Shown one piece after another: positions 53,725 through 63,542 of a DNA stretch of 64,000 bases. The stretch is from positions 33,342 through 97,341 of the forward strand of contig NZ_PGGK01000009.1 of NCBI RefSeq assembly GCF_004745425.1. The letters are read 5' to 3'. How positions within the stretch are numbered: position 1 is the stretch's first letter; every line of letters begins with the position of its first letter. The notes under the pieces were generated by a model. The model did no database searches. It was not told the DNA's origin and saw only the letters and a program-made list of their open reading frames with translations. A program made the translations under genes and the position numbers. This DNA is from Methanolobus halotolerans. GTDB lineage: Archaea; Halobacteriota; Methanosarcinia; Methanosarcinales; Methanosarcinaceae.

Positions 53725-55062
53725 ATGGCAATCCATCCAATTGAATACCGTTACGGAACAGAGGAGATGAAGCTCGTCTGGAGCGAGGCTAACAGGCTTG
53801 GGAAAATTATGTCCGTCGAAGCTGCACTTGCAAAGGCAGAGGCCGATATAGGTTTGATCCCACGGGTAGCGGCAGATATGATCGAAGCAAGTATCGATAT
53901 GGTCGAAACCGGGAGAGTGAATGAGATCGAGGATGAGATTCACCACGATATGATGGCTGTTGTAATTGCCATTTCCGAAAAATGTGGTGAGGATGCCGGG
54001 AAATGGGTCCACTTTGGTGCAACTTCCAATGATATGCTGGATACTGCAACCGGTTTGCAGCTTAAGGAAGCTGTAAAGATCCTTGAGAATAAGATGCAGA
54101 GATTACTTGAAGTATTACTGTTACAGGCGGATGAGCACAAGTACCTTGTATGTGCCGGAAGGACACACGGTCAGATCGGTGTCCCTACCACTTATGGCCT
54201 GCGATTTGCCATATGGGCTTCCGAGGTCTCACGCCATATCGAACGTCTGGAGCAACTTAAACCCCGCCTGCTGGTCGGACAGATGACCGGCGCTGTGGGA
54301 ACACAGGCAGCTTTTGGCAAGGACGGCATCGAGGTCCAGAAGCGCGTGATGGAGTATCTGGATATCGGTTCGGTGGATGTTTCGAACCAGATCATACAGA
54401 GGGACCGCCACGCGGAGTTTGTCATGTGGATGGGCAATACTGTGACCACGATGGATAAGATCTGTATTGAGATACGCTCTCTTCAGAGAAGCGAGATCGC
54501 AGAGGTGGAAGAGAGTTTCAGGAAGAAGCAGGTAGGATCATCAACCATGCCCCACAAGAGAAATCCCATCAAGTCCGAACAGATATGCGGACTTGCCAGG
54601 ATCGTACGTGCCATGGTGGAACCGGAACTGCTAAACAATACTCTCTGGGACGAGCGAGACCTTACCAATTCTTCATGTGAAAGGATAGTTTTCCCCGAGG
54701 CCTGCGTCCTGACAGACCATATAATCAAACTTTCCATCGGTGTTATCGAGAACCTGAGGTTCTATCCGGATAACATCCGCCGTAACCTGGACCTGCTAAG
54801 GGGCCTGAACATGGGTGAGGCAGTGATGATAGAACTTGCTATGCGCGGTGTCGGTCGCCAGGAAGCTCACGAGCTCGTACGCTCCAGTGCAATGGAATCT
54901 CACGAGTCCGGGAAGCATTTTAAGGATGTCCTGCTGGCGAATCCTGATGTTGCGAACTACCTGAGTGAAGAAGATATTACCAGTCTTGTGGATCCTGACA
55001 AATATATCGGTACTGCCGTGGAGCAGGTTGAGATGCTTGTGGAGAAATTACGGGCAAAATAA
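53725..55062 (+). CDS. purB: Adenylosuccinate lyase
   Basis: Cleaves SAICAR and adenylosuccinate, acting twice in purine synthesis. The 445 residues belong to the fumarase/aspartase superfamily, with VHFGATSNDMLDTATGLQLKEA near 92, GRTHGQIGVPTTYG near 143 with the general acid His, and the signature loop GSSTMPHKRNPIKSEQ near 272. ATG 53725 follows GGAG at nine bases. A strong terminator follows at 55066. Confidence 0.96.
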   Translation: MAIHPIEYRYGTEEMKLVWSEANRLGKIMSVEAALAKAEADIGLIPRVAADMIEASIDMVETGRVNEIEDEIHHDMMAVVIAISEKCGEDAGKWVHFGATSNDMLDTATGLQLKEAVKILENKMQRLLEVLLLQADEHKYLVCAGRTHGQIGVPTTYGLRFAIWASEVSRHIERLEQLKPRLLVGQMTGAVGTQAAFGKDGIEVQKRVMEYLDIGSVDVSNQIIQRDRHAEFVMWMGNTVTTMDKICIEIRSLQRSEIAEVEESFRKKQVGSSTMPHKRNPIKSEQICGLARIVRAMVEPELLNNTLWDERDLTNSSCERIVFPEACVLTDHIIKLSIGVIENLRFYPDNIRRNLDLLRGLNMGEAVMIELAMRGVGRQEAHELVRSSAMESHESGKHFKDVLLANPDVANYLSEEDITSLVDPDKYIGTAVEQVEMLVEKLRAK

Positions 55063-55065
55063 CTT

Positions 55066-55086
55066 CCGAGGGCTTTCAACCCTCGG
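55066..55086 (+). terminator. Terminator of purB
   Basis: CCGAGGG, loop CTTTCAA, CCCTCGG followed at once by TTTT: a perfect 7-base-pair stem four bases after the purB stop. It may also serve the convergent rubrerythrin gene. Confidence 0.75.
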
Positions 55087-55178
55087 TTTTGATAAAATAT
55101 GTTTCAGTCTGAATATATTTAAGTAAAGTTTTCTATATCAGATAATTTTCAGACATTCTCTTGTTTTGACTGCAGTCT

Positions 55179-55670
55179 TTAGTCAATTTTATTATACTTG
55201 GATGGAGGGGCTCCGCAGATCGGACAGTTGCCTTCGGGTTCACCTTCATGGGTATGCCCGCATACACTGCATACGTAGTAATCCACCTCTTCGTTCTTAC
55301 CGATCTCCTCCAGAGCTTTTTCATATAGCCTCGCATGGATCTTTTCCACTTTATTTGCTACCTCAAAACTCCAGAGGGCCCTGTTGTCACCTTCTTTTTT
55401 TGCCTCCTCAATGAATTCGGGATACATTGTCTCAAATTCATATGTCTCTCCGTTGATTGCCTCTTTCAGGTTGTCCATTGTGGTTCCAATCCCGCCCATG
55501 CGCTGAAGATGGTTGTGGGCATGGACCGTTTCAGCAGCTGCAGCGGCCCTGAAAAGTTTAGCTATCTGATTGTATCCTTCAGCATCTGCCTTTTTTGCAA
55601 AGGCCAGATATGTTCTGTTTGCCATCGATTCGCCAGTAAATGCAGCTTTCAGGTTTTCTTTAGAACTCAT
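55179..55670 (-). CDS. Rubrerythrin
   Basis: Peroxide-reducing diiron protein that protects anaerobes from oxidants. The 163 residues begin with the ferritin-like domain with ESMANRTYLAFAKKA and AAAAETVHAHNHL (metal-binding Glu and His) and end with a rubredoxin domain, YYVCSVCGHTHEG and CPICGAPPSKY, holding four Cys for one iron. All ligands are present. A single-gene unit; start ATG 55670 behind GGGAGTTATAA. Confidence 0.94.
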   Translation of the reverse strand: MSSKENLKAAFTGESMANRTYLAFAKKADAEGYNQIAKLFRAAAAAETVHAHNHLQRMGGIGTTMDNLKEAINGETYEFETMYPEFIEEAKKEGDNRALWSFEVANKVEKIHARLYEKALEEIGKNEEVDYYVCSVCGHTHEGEPEGNCPICGAPPSKYNKID

Positions 55671-55878
55671 TTATAACTCCCCTTTATAAGGATATTTTTA
55701 TTCTATTTACTAACTAATACTATAATTATTATCTTTAACGGCCAGATATATTACAACAGACCAGAAATTATTCAGAGGCAGCATTTATCATATTGCTTAT
55801 AATTTGCCATTTACATTGTTAAAAAATTAAAATGTTCCGCTGGCAGATAAATGCCAGTACTACCTGTCGGAGCAGGTC

Positions 55879-56229
55879 TTAACACATTCCCAGGGCTTTA
55901 AGAAGTTTCTCCAGATCTGCCTTGGAACTCTCTACAAAAACACCCCTTGTGCCTGAAATAATAATCGTCCAGTCTCCTCCGCTGTACATCCAGTTATGCT
56001 GAGGCACCCAGTTCATCCTGTAGAGTTCTGTATAGGCGCTGGCCAGAGCATCGAACACCATGTTAACGGTTCCACAGAACTTGGCTGTCATACGGGCCAT
56101 CTCTTCAGGCATCTCGTTCCTCGCCTTATAGTCCACAAGTTTTCCTTCAGGACTGTAAATACCTGCTGCCATTACACCTTCAAATTCCAGGATCTTATCT
56201 AACGATAGATTGCATTCTCTTCCATTCAT
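55879..56229 (-). CDS. DUF2173 (roadblock/LC7-like) protein
   Basis: A 116-residue protein of the DUF2173 family, function unknown. The roadblock-like pattern is EFEGVMAAGIYSPEGKLVDYKA near 14, then MARMTAKFCGTVNMVFDALASAYTELY and a C-terminal WTIIISGTRGVFVE. Small proteins of this fold often act as partners of small GTPases or in chemosensory arrays, but no such partner is nearby. ATG 56229 is preceded by GGGGTAAGAAGT. A single-gene unit. Confidence 0.8.
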   Translation of the reverse strand: MNGRECNLSLDKILEFEGVMAAGIYSPEGKLVDYKARNEMPEEMARMTAKFCGTVNMVFDALASAYTELYRMNWVPQHNWMYSGGDWTIIISGTRGVFVESSKADLEKLLKALGMC

Positions 56230-56414
56230 ACTTCTTACCCCACTACACGAAGAGGCTCTCCATTGCCTCTATTTTCATAGAGGGATACTGACGTATATAA
56301 GTATATGGCAACGCACCTTTTATTCTGAAAATGATAGTCAATGGGCGCGATTCACACTCCCGGTGTATCTGACAGGGAAGAATAAACTGAAGGTGAAGAA
56401 AAGCTTAAGAATGC

Positions 56415-59246
56415 TCATTTCATAAGCATTTTTTTCAGGAACTTTCCTGTATAGGATACATCGCTCTTTGCTATTTCCTCGGGCGTGCCTTGTGCAATGA
56501 CCTCGCCACCCCTGTCGCCACCTTCGGGTCCAAGGTCGATGATCCAGTCGGCTGTCTTGATGACATCGAGGTTATGTTCAATGACTATCACTGTGTTGCC
56601 GGCTTCCACCAGTCTCTGGAGTACCTCCAGAAGTTTTTTCACATCATCGAAATGCAGGCCGGTGGTAGGCTCGTCCAGGATGTGGACGGTCTTACCTGTG
56701 GAGCGTTTACTGAGTTCTGTTGCCAGCTTCACCCTCTGGGCCTCGCCGCCGGAAAGTGTTGTGGATGACTGGCCCAGCTTGATATATCCGAGACCAACAT
56801 CGTAAAGTGTCTGCAGTTTTCGGCTGATGGACGGTATATTCTCGAAGAACTCCAGAGCTTCCTCTACTGTCATGTCAAGTACTTCGGCAATGTTCTTGTC
56901 CTTGTAGGTGACCTCCAGTGTCTCCCGGTTATAACGTTTTCCGTGGCAGACCTCGCAGGGCACGTAGACATCCGGCAGAAAGTGCATTTCAATGGTGATT
57001 ATGCCATCTCCTGTACATGCCTCGCACCTGCCGCCGCGGACATTGAAACTGAAGCGTCCCGGTTTATATCCGCGGGTACGGGAGGTCTTTGTCTGCGCAA
57101 AGAGATCCCTGATGGGTGTGAACAGATTTGTGTAAGTTGCAGGATTCGACCTCGGGGTCCTTCCGATGGGTGACTGGTCGATGGTTATGACCTTATCAAC
57201 ATTCTCCAGTCCGCCTATATCCATGAACCTGCCAGGAATCTCCCTTGCACGGTTCAGTTTTTTTGCAAGTACCTTGTTAAGTGTCTCATTGATAAGCGTA
57301 CTTTTACCCGAACCCGACACTCCTGTGACGCATACCAGGATCCCCAGAGGGAATTCCACATCAATGTCCTTCAGGTTGTTCTCACTGGCACCGTAGAGCA
57401 TAAGAGTGTTATCTGGTTTGCGTCTCTTCTCTGGTATACCAATGGCCATTTTTCCACTCAGGTATTTGCCTGTCATGGAATCGTCATGGGCCATAATCTC
57501 ATCCGGGCTACCCTCGGCAACTATCTCACCACCGTGGATGCCGGCTCCGGGTCCCATGTCGACAACATGGTCCGAACTGCAGATGGTCTCCTCATCATGT
57601 TCCACCACAACGACGGTGTTCCCGATATCTCGAAGGTGTTTCAGGGTATTGATAAGTCTCAGGTTATCTCTCTGGTGCAGGCCAATGCTGGGCTCGTCCA
57701 GAATATAGAGGACACCCATCAGGCTTGAACCGATCTGGGTCGCAAGCCTTATACGCTGTGCCTCTCCACCCGAAAGTGTTGCTGCCGGCCTGCTCAGGTT
57801 AAGATAATCAAGCCCGACATCTACAAGGAAACTCAGCCTGGCCTTGATCTCCTTCAGTATCAGGCGTGCAATGGTGTAGTCACGTTTATTGAGCTTTGTT
57901 TCAAGCAGCTGGAAGAAGTGCAGGCTCTCTTCAACGGACATGCTTGTGATCTCTATTATGTTGTGATCATCGATCTTAACGGCAAGACTGGCCGGTTTGA
58001 GCCTGTTTCCCTTACATACGGGACAGGGTTTTGTACTGATATACCGCTGCATCCTGTCCTTGCTGCTCTCGGAATCGGTTCTCTCGAATATTTTGGAAAG
58101 GTTCGCAATAACTCCCTTGAACCTGCCTGTATGCTTCCACATACCGCCGTTCCTGCCTGTGTGCACGAAAGGTATAGGTTTATCGCTACCGTTGAATATG
58201 ATCTTCTGTACCTCGGGATCAAGTTCATGGAAAGGCACGTCCATGGAGAATCCCATATAGTTGGCAAGTGATTCCACGGACTGCATATAGTAACCGTCCT
58301 TGCTCTTTCCGCTCCATGGCTCGATGGCTCCCTCGCGTAAAGTAAGGGTCTTATCGGGAACTATGAGGTCAGGGTCGAATTCCATTGATGTGCCAAGTCC
58401 GTGACACTCCGGACATGCACCCTGTGGACTGTTGAATGAGAAGGCGGAAGGTTCCATTTCCTCGAAACCGATACTGCACTCGGGACAGGCAAGTTTTTCG
58501 CTGAATGTCAATTCCTCGCCATCGATGGCCTGAACTGTCAAGGTGCCTCCGCTCTTTCCAAGTGCTGTTTCCACGGAATCTGCAAGTCTCTCCTCGACTC
58601 CTTCCTTGATCACAAGCCTGTCAACGAGTATCTCTATGTTGTGTTTGACATAACGTTCCAGTTCGATGTCCTGCGCATCCTCAAGTGAATGTACTTCCCC
58701 GTCAATACGTGCACGGGTAAAACCTTCTGCAAGCAGGTCGGTAAGCAGCTTTTTATACTCACCCTTCCTTTCCCTGACAACGGGTGCAAGCACATGTATC
58801 TTTGTGCCTTCGGGGAGTTTCATTATGCTGTCCAGGATCTGGTCGACACTCTGGGTCTCGATAATCCTTCCGCACTCAGGGCAGTGCCTTATGCCTATTC
58901 TGGCATAGAGCAACCTGAGATAGTCATAGATCTCAGTGACAGTACCTACGGTAGATCTCGGGTTCTTGCTTGTTGTCTTCTGTTCGATGGATATGGCAGG
59001 CGAAAGGCCCTCAATGTATTCCACATCAGGTTTTTCCATAAGCCCCAGAAACTGCCTGGCATATGCCGAGAGTGATTCCACATATCTTCTCTGACCTTCG
59101 GCATAGATGGTATCAAAAGCAAGTGATGACTTCCCGGAACCACTGAGTCCCGTGATGACTATCAGTTTATCACGTGGCAAGGTCAGGTCCAGGTTCTTAA
59201 GATTATGTTCTTTTGCGCCTTTTATTATTATATTGCTCAAGGACAT
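56415..59246 (-). CDS. uvrA: Excinuclease ABC subunit A
   Basis: DNA damage-recognition ATPase of nucleotide excision repair. At 943 residues it is full length, with two ABC modules: Walker [15 protein letters not shown] near 33 and [13 protein letters not shown] near 635; signature sequences [17 protein letters not shown] near 488 and [16 protein letters not shown] near 825; and zinc-binding Cys groups around [20 protein letters not shown] and [17 protein letters not shown]. uvrB and uvrC are not in the window. Start ATG 59246, with tandem 14-base repeats upstream that might be regulatory. Bacterial-type genes of this kind are common in mesophilic methanogens. Confidence 0.97.
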   Translation of the reverse strand: MSLSNIIIKGAKEHNLKNLDLTLPRDKLIVITGLSGSGKSSLAFDTIYAEGQRRYVESLSAYARQFLGLMEKPDVEYIEGLSPAISIEQKTTSKNPRSTVGTVTEIYDYLRLLYARIGIRHCPECGRIIETQSVDQILDSIMKLPEGTKIHVLAPVVRERKGEYKKLLTDLLAEGFTRARIDGEVHSLEDAQDIELERYVKHNIEILVDRLVIKEGVEERLADSVETALGKSGGTLTVQAIDGEELTFSEKLACPECSIGFEEMEPSAFSFNSPQGACPECHGLGTSMEFDPDLIVPDKTLTLREGAIEPWSGKSKDGYYMQSVESLANYMGFSMDVPFHELDPEVQKIIFNGSDKPIPFVHTGRNGGMWKHTGRFKGVIANLSKIFERTDSESSKDRMQRYISTKPCPVCKGNRLKPASLAVKIDDHNIIEITSMSVEESLHFFQLLETKLNKRDYTIARLILKEIKARLSFLVDVGLDYLNLSRPAATLSGGEAQRIRLATQIGSSLMGVLYILDEPSIGLHQRDNLRLINTLKHLRDIGNTVVVVEHDEETICSSDHVVDMGPGAGIHGGEIVAEGSPDEIMAHDDSMTGKYLSGKMAIGIPEKRRKPDNTLMLYGASENNLKDIDVEFPLGILVCVTGVSGSGKSTLINETLNKVLAKKLNRAREIPGRFMDIGGLENVDKVITIDQSPIGRTPRSNPATYTNLFTPIRDLFAQTKTSRTRGYKPGRFSFNVRGGRCEACTGDGIITIEMHFLPDVYVPCEVCHGKRYNRETLEVTYKDKNIAEVLDMTVEEALEFFENIPSISRKLQTLYDVGLGYIKLGQSSTTLSGGEAQRVKLATELSKRSTGKTVHILDEPTTGLHFDDVKKLLEVLQRLVEAGNTVIVIEHNLDVIKTADWIIDLGPEGGDRGGEVIAQGTPEEIAKSDVSYTGKFLKKMLMK

Positions 59247-59262
59247 GGCTGTATTCTCATAA

Positions 59263-59290
59263 AGTAATTGATAAGTAGTAATTGGTAAGT
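59263..59290. repeat. Tandem 14-base repeat upstream of uvrA
   Basis: AGTAATTGATAAGT is followed directly by AGTAATTGGTAAGT (one change). The repeat begins 17 bases before the uvrA ATG, within the expected leader or promoter. It could be a doubled operator or a slippage product. The remaining 59291-59534 holds the htpX promoter and nothing else I can support. Confidence 0.7.
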
Positions 59291-59492
59291 GATTTGTACG
59301 GTATGTATCCTTATATATGTTCAGTGAATGATTTTATCAGTTGCGATAAGCTCACAAAAAAGTATTCTTTTTATGGCTCCATTGTATAATAAGCATATGG
59401 TATGACAGTGTAATAGAGTTCTGTTTTTGGAAAAGTACTGCTGGTATGGTGAAAATGTAATATGTAGTAAAGTTCCATTAATAAGGAATGAC

Positions 59493-59501
59493 AATATATA
59501 T
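59493..59501 (+). promoter_or_regulatory. TATA box for htpX-pspAB
   Basis: AATATATAT lies 34-42 bases before the htpX ATG. The predicted transcript begins near 59523, so the leader would be about 12 bases and just include AGAGG. Confidence 0.5.
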
Positions 59502-59534
59502 GACCATTATACTTGACATATACAGAGGCTTCAT

Positions 59535-60416
59535 ATGGTAAAATGGAAAAGGGACCTAGGACTTGAAGGGCGGATGATATTGACGATGTTCCTGCTTGCA
59601 GCAGTCTACCTGTTCTTCCTTGCATTCCTCTGGTCCTCAGGCGCTCCGCCCCTGTTCATGCTGCTGTTCATAGGCTTGTTCATGGGGGTACAATATTACT
59701 ATTCCGACAGGCTTGTGCTATGGACCATGAAGGCCAAGGTGGTTTCCGAAGATGAGGCCCCGAAACTTCATCAGACCATTACCCGATTGTGTGCCATAGC
59801 CGATCTTCCCAAACCTAGGATAGCAGTAGTGAGTACCCAGGTACCAAATGCCTTTGCCACAGGGAAGAGTCCTGACAGTGCCGTCGTGGCAGTTACAACC
59901 GGCCTGATGGACAGGCTCAACCAGGGAGAACTGGAGGCAGTGCTCGCCCATGAGCTCAGCCACGTCAAGAATCGGGATATGACCATACTCACAATAGCCA
60001 GTTTTATCTCAACGATCGCATTTTATTTTGTGAGGTACAGTATATACTTCGGAGGTTACGGTGGCGGCAGGAGAAATTCCGGTAGCAGCATACTGGTGAT
60101 CTGGCTCGTATCAATTGTCGTCTGGCTTGTCAGCTTCCTGCTGATACGTGCTCTTTCCAGATATCGGGAGTTTGCGGCTGATAGGGGCTCTGCGATCATA
60201 ACCGGTACTCCTTCAAACCTTACATCCGCGTTGCTGAAGATAAGTGACGTAATGCCGCGCATACCCGACGAAGACCTGAGGAAAGTAGAAGGGATGAACG
60301 CCTTCTTCATAATACCGGCAGTCTCAGGATCGATCATGAATCTGTTCTCCACGCATCCGTCCGTTGAAAAAAGAATCGCTGCTCTTGAGAAGATCCAGAG
60401 GGAGCTTGAACTGTGA
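59535..60416 (+). CDS. htpX: Membrane zinc metalloprotease HtpX (M48B)
   Basis: Membrane-bound quality-control protease that degrades misfolded membrane proteins. The 293 residues have four hydrophobic segments, two near the N-terminus (16-34 and 36-52) and two around 150-210. The zinc motif is HELSH near 139, and the third ligand Glu is in YREFAADRGSA near 215. The start ATG has AGAGG upstream. The gene overlaps pspAB by four bases, and pspA lies close by on the other strand, so an envelope-stress role is well supported. Confidence 0.95.
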   Translation: MVKWKRDLGLEGRMILTMFLLAAVYLFFLAFLWSSGAPPLFMLLFIGLFMGVQYYYSDRLVLWTMKAKVVSEDEAPKLHQTITRLCAIADLPKPRIAVVSTQVPNAFATGKSPDSAVVAVTTGLMDRLNQGELEAVLAHELSHVKNRDMTILTIASFISTIAFYFVRYSIYFGGYGGGRRNSGSSILVIWLVSIVVWLVSFLLIRALSRYREFAADRGSAIITGTPSNLTSALLKISDVMPRIPDEDLRKVEGMNAFFIIPAVSGSIMNLFSTHPSVEKRIAALEKIQRELEL

Positions 60417-60988
60417 TGGGACTTAAAGGAATATTCAATTCCCTGCTGGGCAGAGGCAGTCTTCCTCAAGCAAAGACGGACAGGCTTTTTGCGATATCCA
60501 CAGCCGTGGTGACTATGGAGGTAAACCTGCACATGAAGCCCTCAAGTTCAGCTGGTATATGTTTTAAACCTATGGAAATGTCCAGGTACACAACTGCGCG
60601 GGAGGAGATAGAGGGACTCCTGAAGTACAGTACTCAGGAAACCGGGACCGAATACAGGCTTGAGACGGATGAGTATAAGTTCCTCTGGGTGATCCTGAAG
60701 GACCCTGATTTTGAAGATCTTGTTACTAATATCCATATGATCTCCCAGACACTCATAGAGCATGGTTTCGGAGAACAACTGCTGTGTGCGGTTTATCGTT
60801 TCGAGAGTAAAGGTCCTGTTTACTGGATCTACAATTTCAAACAGGACGGCTACTATCCGTTCGTGCCATTAAAGAACCACAAAAGGGATAACTCTGTGGA
60901 AATGCGACTCAAGTCGCTGATGGAAAGAGAACTGCCCATTGAAAAAAATGTGGAAAAATGGTATCCCCTCTGGGGAATGCCTTTCTAG
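60413..60988 (+). CDS. pspAB: PspA-associated protein PspAB
   Basis: A 191-residue protein of the PspAB family, which occurs with HtpX and PspA in archaea and actinobacteria. The family-type regions are the KTDRLFAISTAVVTMEVN start, GICFKPMEM near 50 and the C-terminal VYWIYNFKQDGYYPFVPL followed by WYPLWGMPF. Its biochemical role is unknown; by context it helps PspA-dependent membrane repair. Start codons at 60413 and 60416 are alternatives; the first overlaps the htpX stop. Confidence 0.85.
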   Translation: MMGLKGIFNSLLGRGSLPQAKTDRLFAISTAVVTMEVNLHMKPSSSAGICFKPMEMSRYTTAREEIEGLLKYSTQETGTEYRLETDEYKFLWVILKDPDFEDLVTNIHMISQTLIEHGFGEQLLCAVYRFESKGPVYWIYNFKQDGYYPFVPLKNHKRDNSVEMRLKSLMERELPIEKNVEKWYPLWGMPF

Positions 60989-61015
60989 GTTGCAGGATAT
61001 TGATCTTAATACGTT

Positions 61016-61294
61016 TTAGTCCTCTAGAAGTCCGTCACCTATAAAAATCTTCCTTGCTTCTATCATTGTCAGGTCTTCCGGGGGAACGATTATATCCGAC
61101 TCCTGTATGTCACTGTCATCAAGTTTCTTGCCGTGGATCTTGATGGTCTTGATGAGTTTTGAGAGTTCAGCTTTGTATTCCCCTTCTTTTTCCATGGCTA
61201 CCAGTTCAACAATCTTGTTATCGATAGTATTTAGATCATCCAGCAGGCTGCTCGGGACCTCATACTGCCCTTCTTCCGATATCCTGATGATCAT
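61016..61294 (-). CDS. pspAA: PspA-associated protein PspAA
   Basis: A 92-residue partner of PspA found next to it in archaea and actinobacteria. The family pattern is MIIRISEEGQYEVPSSLLDDLN at the start and the closing EDLTMIEARKIFIGDGLL. It is acidic with a central helix. The start ATG overlaps the pspA stop by four bases, so the two are made together. The genes face htpX-pspAB with only 27 bases between their ends. Confidence 0.85.
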   Translation of the reverse strand: MIIRISEEGQYEVPSSLLDDLNTIDNKIVELVAMEKEGEYKAELSKLIKTIKIHGKKLDDSDIQESDIIVPPEDLTMIEARKIFIGDGLLED

Positions 61295-61989
61295 TTCTCC
61301 ACCTCCTCTCTGAGCCTGGCAAGTTCCTCATTGACACTGGACTTCGTGCGCATCTTTGCAAGTTCTCTGTCGATGTCGTCACCCCTGCTTGAAAGATCAT
61401 CCAGTGTTCCTGTATCTATGAGTTCATCGAGTGCAGATGCACGGGCCTGCATCTCTTCTGTCTTATTCTCAGCCCTGTCGATCGCCATGCCGACATCAGC
61501 CATTTCCTCGCCGATGCCGGATACGGATTCGCTGATCTTAACCTGGGCTTCGGCTGCGGAATATTGGGCCTTTATTGTTTCCTTGCGGGTCCTGAATACT
61601 TCCACTTTGGTAGACAGACGCTTCTCAGCTGCAACCAGCTTCTCCTGCTCCTTTTCCAGATCTGCTATCTGTGTATCAAGTCCTTCTACCTGCATTGTGA
61701 GGCTACCTTTCCTCTCAAGTGCCATTCTTGCCAGGTCTTCCCTGTCAGCTTTGATGGCATCCTTTGCCTGACTGTCAAGCTTGTCGATACTCTGCTGTAG
61801 TTTTGAACGCTGCAACTGCAACCTTTTCTTCGAGGTTGTGACATCAGCCACCCCTCGCTTGACATTCTGGAGCATTTCCAGTTGTTTCTCATAAGAGTAA
61901 TCCAGTGTTTCCCTGGGGTCTTCCATGCGGTTGACCAGTTTGTTCATTTTTGCCTTGACCACTGTTCCCATTCTGTTGAATAAACTCAT
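61291..61989 (-). CDS. pspA: Phage-shock protein A / IM30 family protein
   Basis: Peripheral membrane protein of the ESCRT-III/PspA superfamily that forms ring or rod assemblies to maintain membranes under stress. The 232 residues are nearly all coiled coil; the amphipathic N-terminal helix is MSLFNRMGTVVKAKMNKLVN, and MEDPRETLDYSYEKQLEML follows, as in PspA. Helices with long runs of Lys and Glu extend to the end. It is the first gene of the pspA-pspAA pair. No PspF-like regulator is present, as expected in archaea. Confidence 0.93.
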   Translation of the reverse strand: MSLFNRMGTVVKAKMNKLVNRMEDPRETLDYSYEKQLEMLQNVKRGVADVTTSKKRLQLQRSKLQQSIDKLDSQAKDAIKADREDLARMALERKGSLTMQVEGLDTQIADLEKEQEKLVAAEKRLSTKVEVFRTRKETIKAQYSAAEAQVKISESVSGIGEEMADVGMAIDRAENKTEEMQARASALDELIDTGTLDDLSSRGDDIDRELAKMRTKSSVNEELARLREEVEK

Positions 61990-62202
61990 ATTATTCCTCC
62001 GTGTGATTATGTTAATATCTCAAAGATTGTCAGAATTATCTGCCTGATCTTATTAGGCTATTAATATTTCTAATTTAACCTTTGATGATATATGGAGTTC
62101 TCCTGACTAAAACATCTTCCATCTAAACCATGTTTTCTGTGGATTAATTCCGGTCATTTTTTTGTACCTCTGCCTGGTCAATACATTTTACTAACGCTTA
62201 TC

Positions 62203-62209
62203 TATATAA
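62203..62209 (+). promoter_or_regulatory. TATA box for the first flavodoxin
   Basis: CTATATAAC lies about 55 bases before the ATG of the flavodoxin gene. The predicted start near 62232 leaves a leader of about 29 bases with GGGACAGGATCG. Confidence 0.5.
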
Positions 62210-62260
62210 CTCTGTAGAAGATACACCTATCAACAAAAATCAATCAGGGACAGGATCGAT

Positions 62261-62755
62261 ATGAGAACATTAGTAACCTACATGACCCAGACCGGAAACA
62301 CAAAAAGAATCGCAGAAGCCATCTATGGTGAACTTGAAGGGGAAAAGGAGATTAAACCCATAGCAGATGTATCAGATCTCGAAGGATATGACCTTGCGTT
62401 CATAGGTTTTCCTGTGATGCAGTTCGACGTTCCTCCGAACGTGAAGCAGTTATTATCCGAGGAAACAGCAGGTAAGAACATTGCAATTTTTATGACCCAT
62501 GCTGTTCCCGAAGGGTTCGAAGCAATTCATTCATGGACCGGTTCCGCTTCTCAGGCGGCTGCCAGTGCAAACATCCTCGGGACATTTGACTGTCAGGGTG
62601 AGCTTGCCCAGCCTGTGATCGACATGCTCCTGAAGGCAGATGATCCGCAGATGAAAGCATTCGGCGAGATGGGGCCGGCCACAAAAGGACAACCTGACGA
62701 GTCGCGTGTGCAGAAGGCAAAGGAATTTGCAAAGGAAGTACAGGCCAAGGTTTAA
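62261..62755 (+). CDS. Flavodoxin-like protein, intact copy
   Basis: An FMN-binding electron carrier or related flavoprotein of 164 residues. The phosphate-binding loop is TYMTQTGNTKRIAEAI near 6; the rest of the alpha/beta fold follows, with DLAFIGFPVMQFDVPP near 45 and IAIFMTHAVPEGFEAI near 80, a His-rich variant that differs from classical flavodoxin. It ends with a helix rich in Lys and Ala. It is a paralogue of the truncated copy at 63084; a small Cys protein lies between. ATG 62261 follows GGACAGGATCGAT. Confidence 0.88.
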   Translation: MRTLVTYMTQTGNTKRIAEAIYGELEGEKEIKPIADVSDLEGYDLAFIGFPVMQFDVPPNVKQLLSEETAGKNIAIFMTHAVPEGFEAIHSWTGSASQAAASANILGTFDCQGELAQPVIDMLLKADDPQMKAFGEMGPATKGQPDESRVQKAKEFAKEVQAKV

Positions 62756-62792
62756 GTTTACCCTCTAACTAAATATGGAATAGGTGACAACT

Positions 62793-62999
62793 ATGGCGGA
62801 AAAAGAAAAAGCCCCTGTATTCTGTGAGAAATATTGCCTTGTCTGTAAAGGAGCACGTGCTGGTAACAGCCTGTGCAAGTCATTGCAGAATCTCGAATTG
62901 AAGATTATGGGAAGAAGAGGTTGCATCTGGGGCAAGGCAAGGACAGAATATTATGGTGTAACGCCTGACCAGCCTATACCTGCGAATTCTAAAAAGTAA
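62793..62999 (+). CDS. Small cysteine protein between two flavodoxins
   Basis: No family recognised. The 68-residue product has five cysteines: Cys11, 15, 18, 28 and 44, with CEKYCLVCKGARAGN at the front and RRGCIWGKARTEYYGV near the middle. The C-x3-C-x2-C spacing equals the radical SAM cluster spacing, but the protein is too small to be such an enzyme; a small Fe-S or zinc protein is more likely. ATG 62793 follows AGGTGA at five bases; GTG 62784 lies inside that site. It is 37 bases after the first flavodoxin and probably cotranscribed, so a redox partnership is plausible. Confidence 0.65.
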   Translation: MAEKEKAPVFCEKYCLVCKGARAGNSLCKSLQNLELKIMGRRGCIWGKARTEYYGVTPDQPIPANSKK

Positions 63000-63083
63000 T
63001 AAGTAAGCTCTCTTCCTCTTTAATCTTTTTTTATATGCTTATATTTTTATCACATTGGAATCAACCTTTTAACAAGGGTTATA

Positions 63084-63542
63084 ATGAGGGTTCCATTGAG
63101 AACATTAGTTACATATATGACACAGACCGGAAATACTAAAAGGATAGCTGAGGCCATCTATGAGGAGGTCGAGGGTGAGAAGCATATCGAAGAGATGGCT
63201 ACCGTTGACAACCCGCAGGGTTACGACTTGATATTTGCAGGCTATCCGATAATGCAGATGGCCGTACCACCACTGGCCAATTCTTTCCTCAATGATAGGA
63301 CAAAAGGCAAATACATAGCCATTTTCGTGACCCATGCAGTTCCTGAGGGTTTCCACGAGATCGATAAATGGATGTCAACTGCCAGAATCGCTGCAAAGGG
63401 TGCTAATATAGTCGGGACCTTTGACTGTCAGGGTGAACTTGCTTCGCATATCATTGACCAGTTACTGAAGTCAGATGACCCGCAGATGAAGGCATTCGCT
63501 GACACACTCCCACGACTAAAGTGCGTGGGGTTCTACGGTTGA
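63084..63542 (+). pseudogene. Flavodoxin-like protein, C-terminus cut by a mobile element
   Basis: A paralogue of the 62261 gene, about 60% identical by eye over its first 140 residues: the TYMTQTGNTKRIAEAIYEE loop, GYDLIFAGYPIMQMAVPP and GTFDCQGELA are all kept. After DDPQMKAFADT the match ends, where a full copy would go on for about 20 residues. The last eleven residues ([11 protein letters not shown]) are read from the end of the IS200/IS605-type element. The truncated protein may still fold. The start may be ATG 63084 or, as in the paralogue, the Leu-Arg-Thr TTG at 63096, which has GAGGG upstream. Confidence 0.8.
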
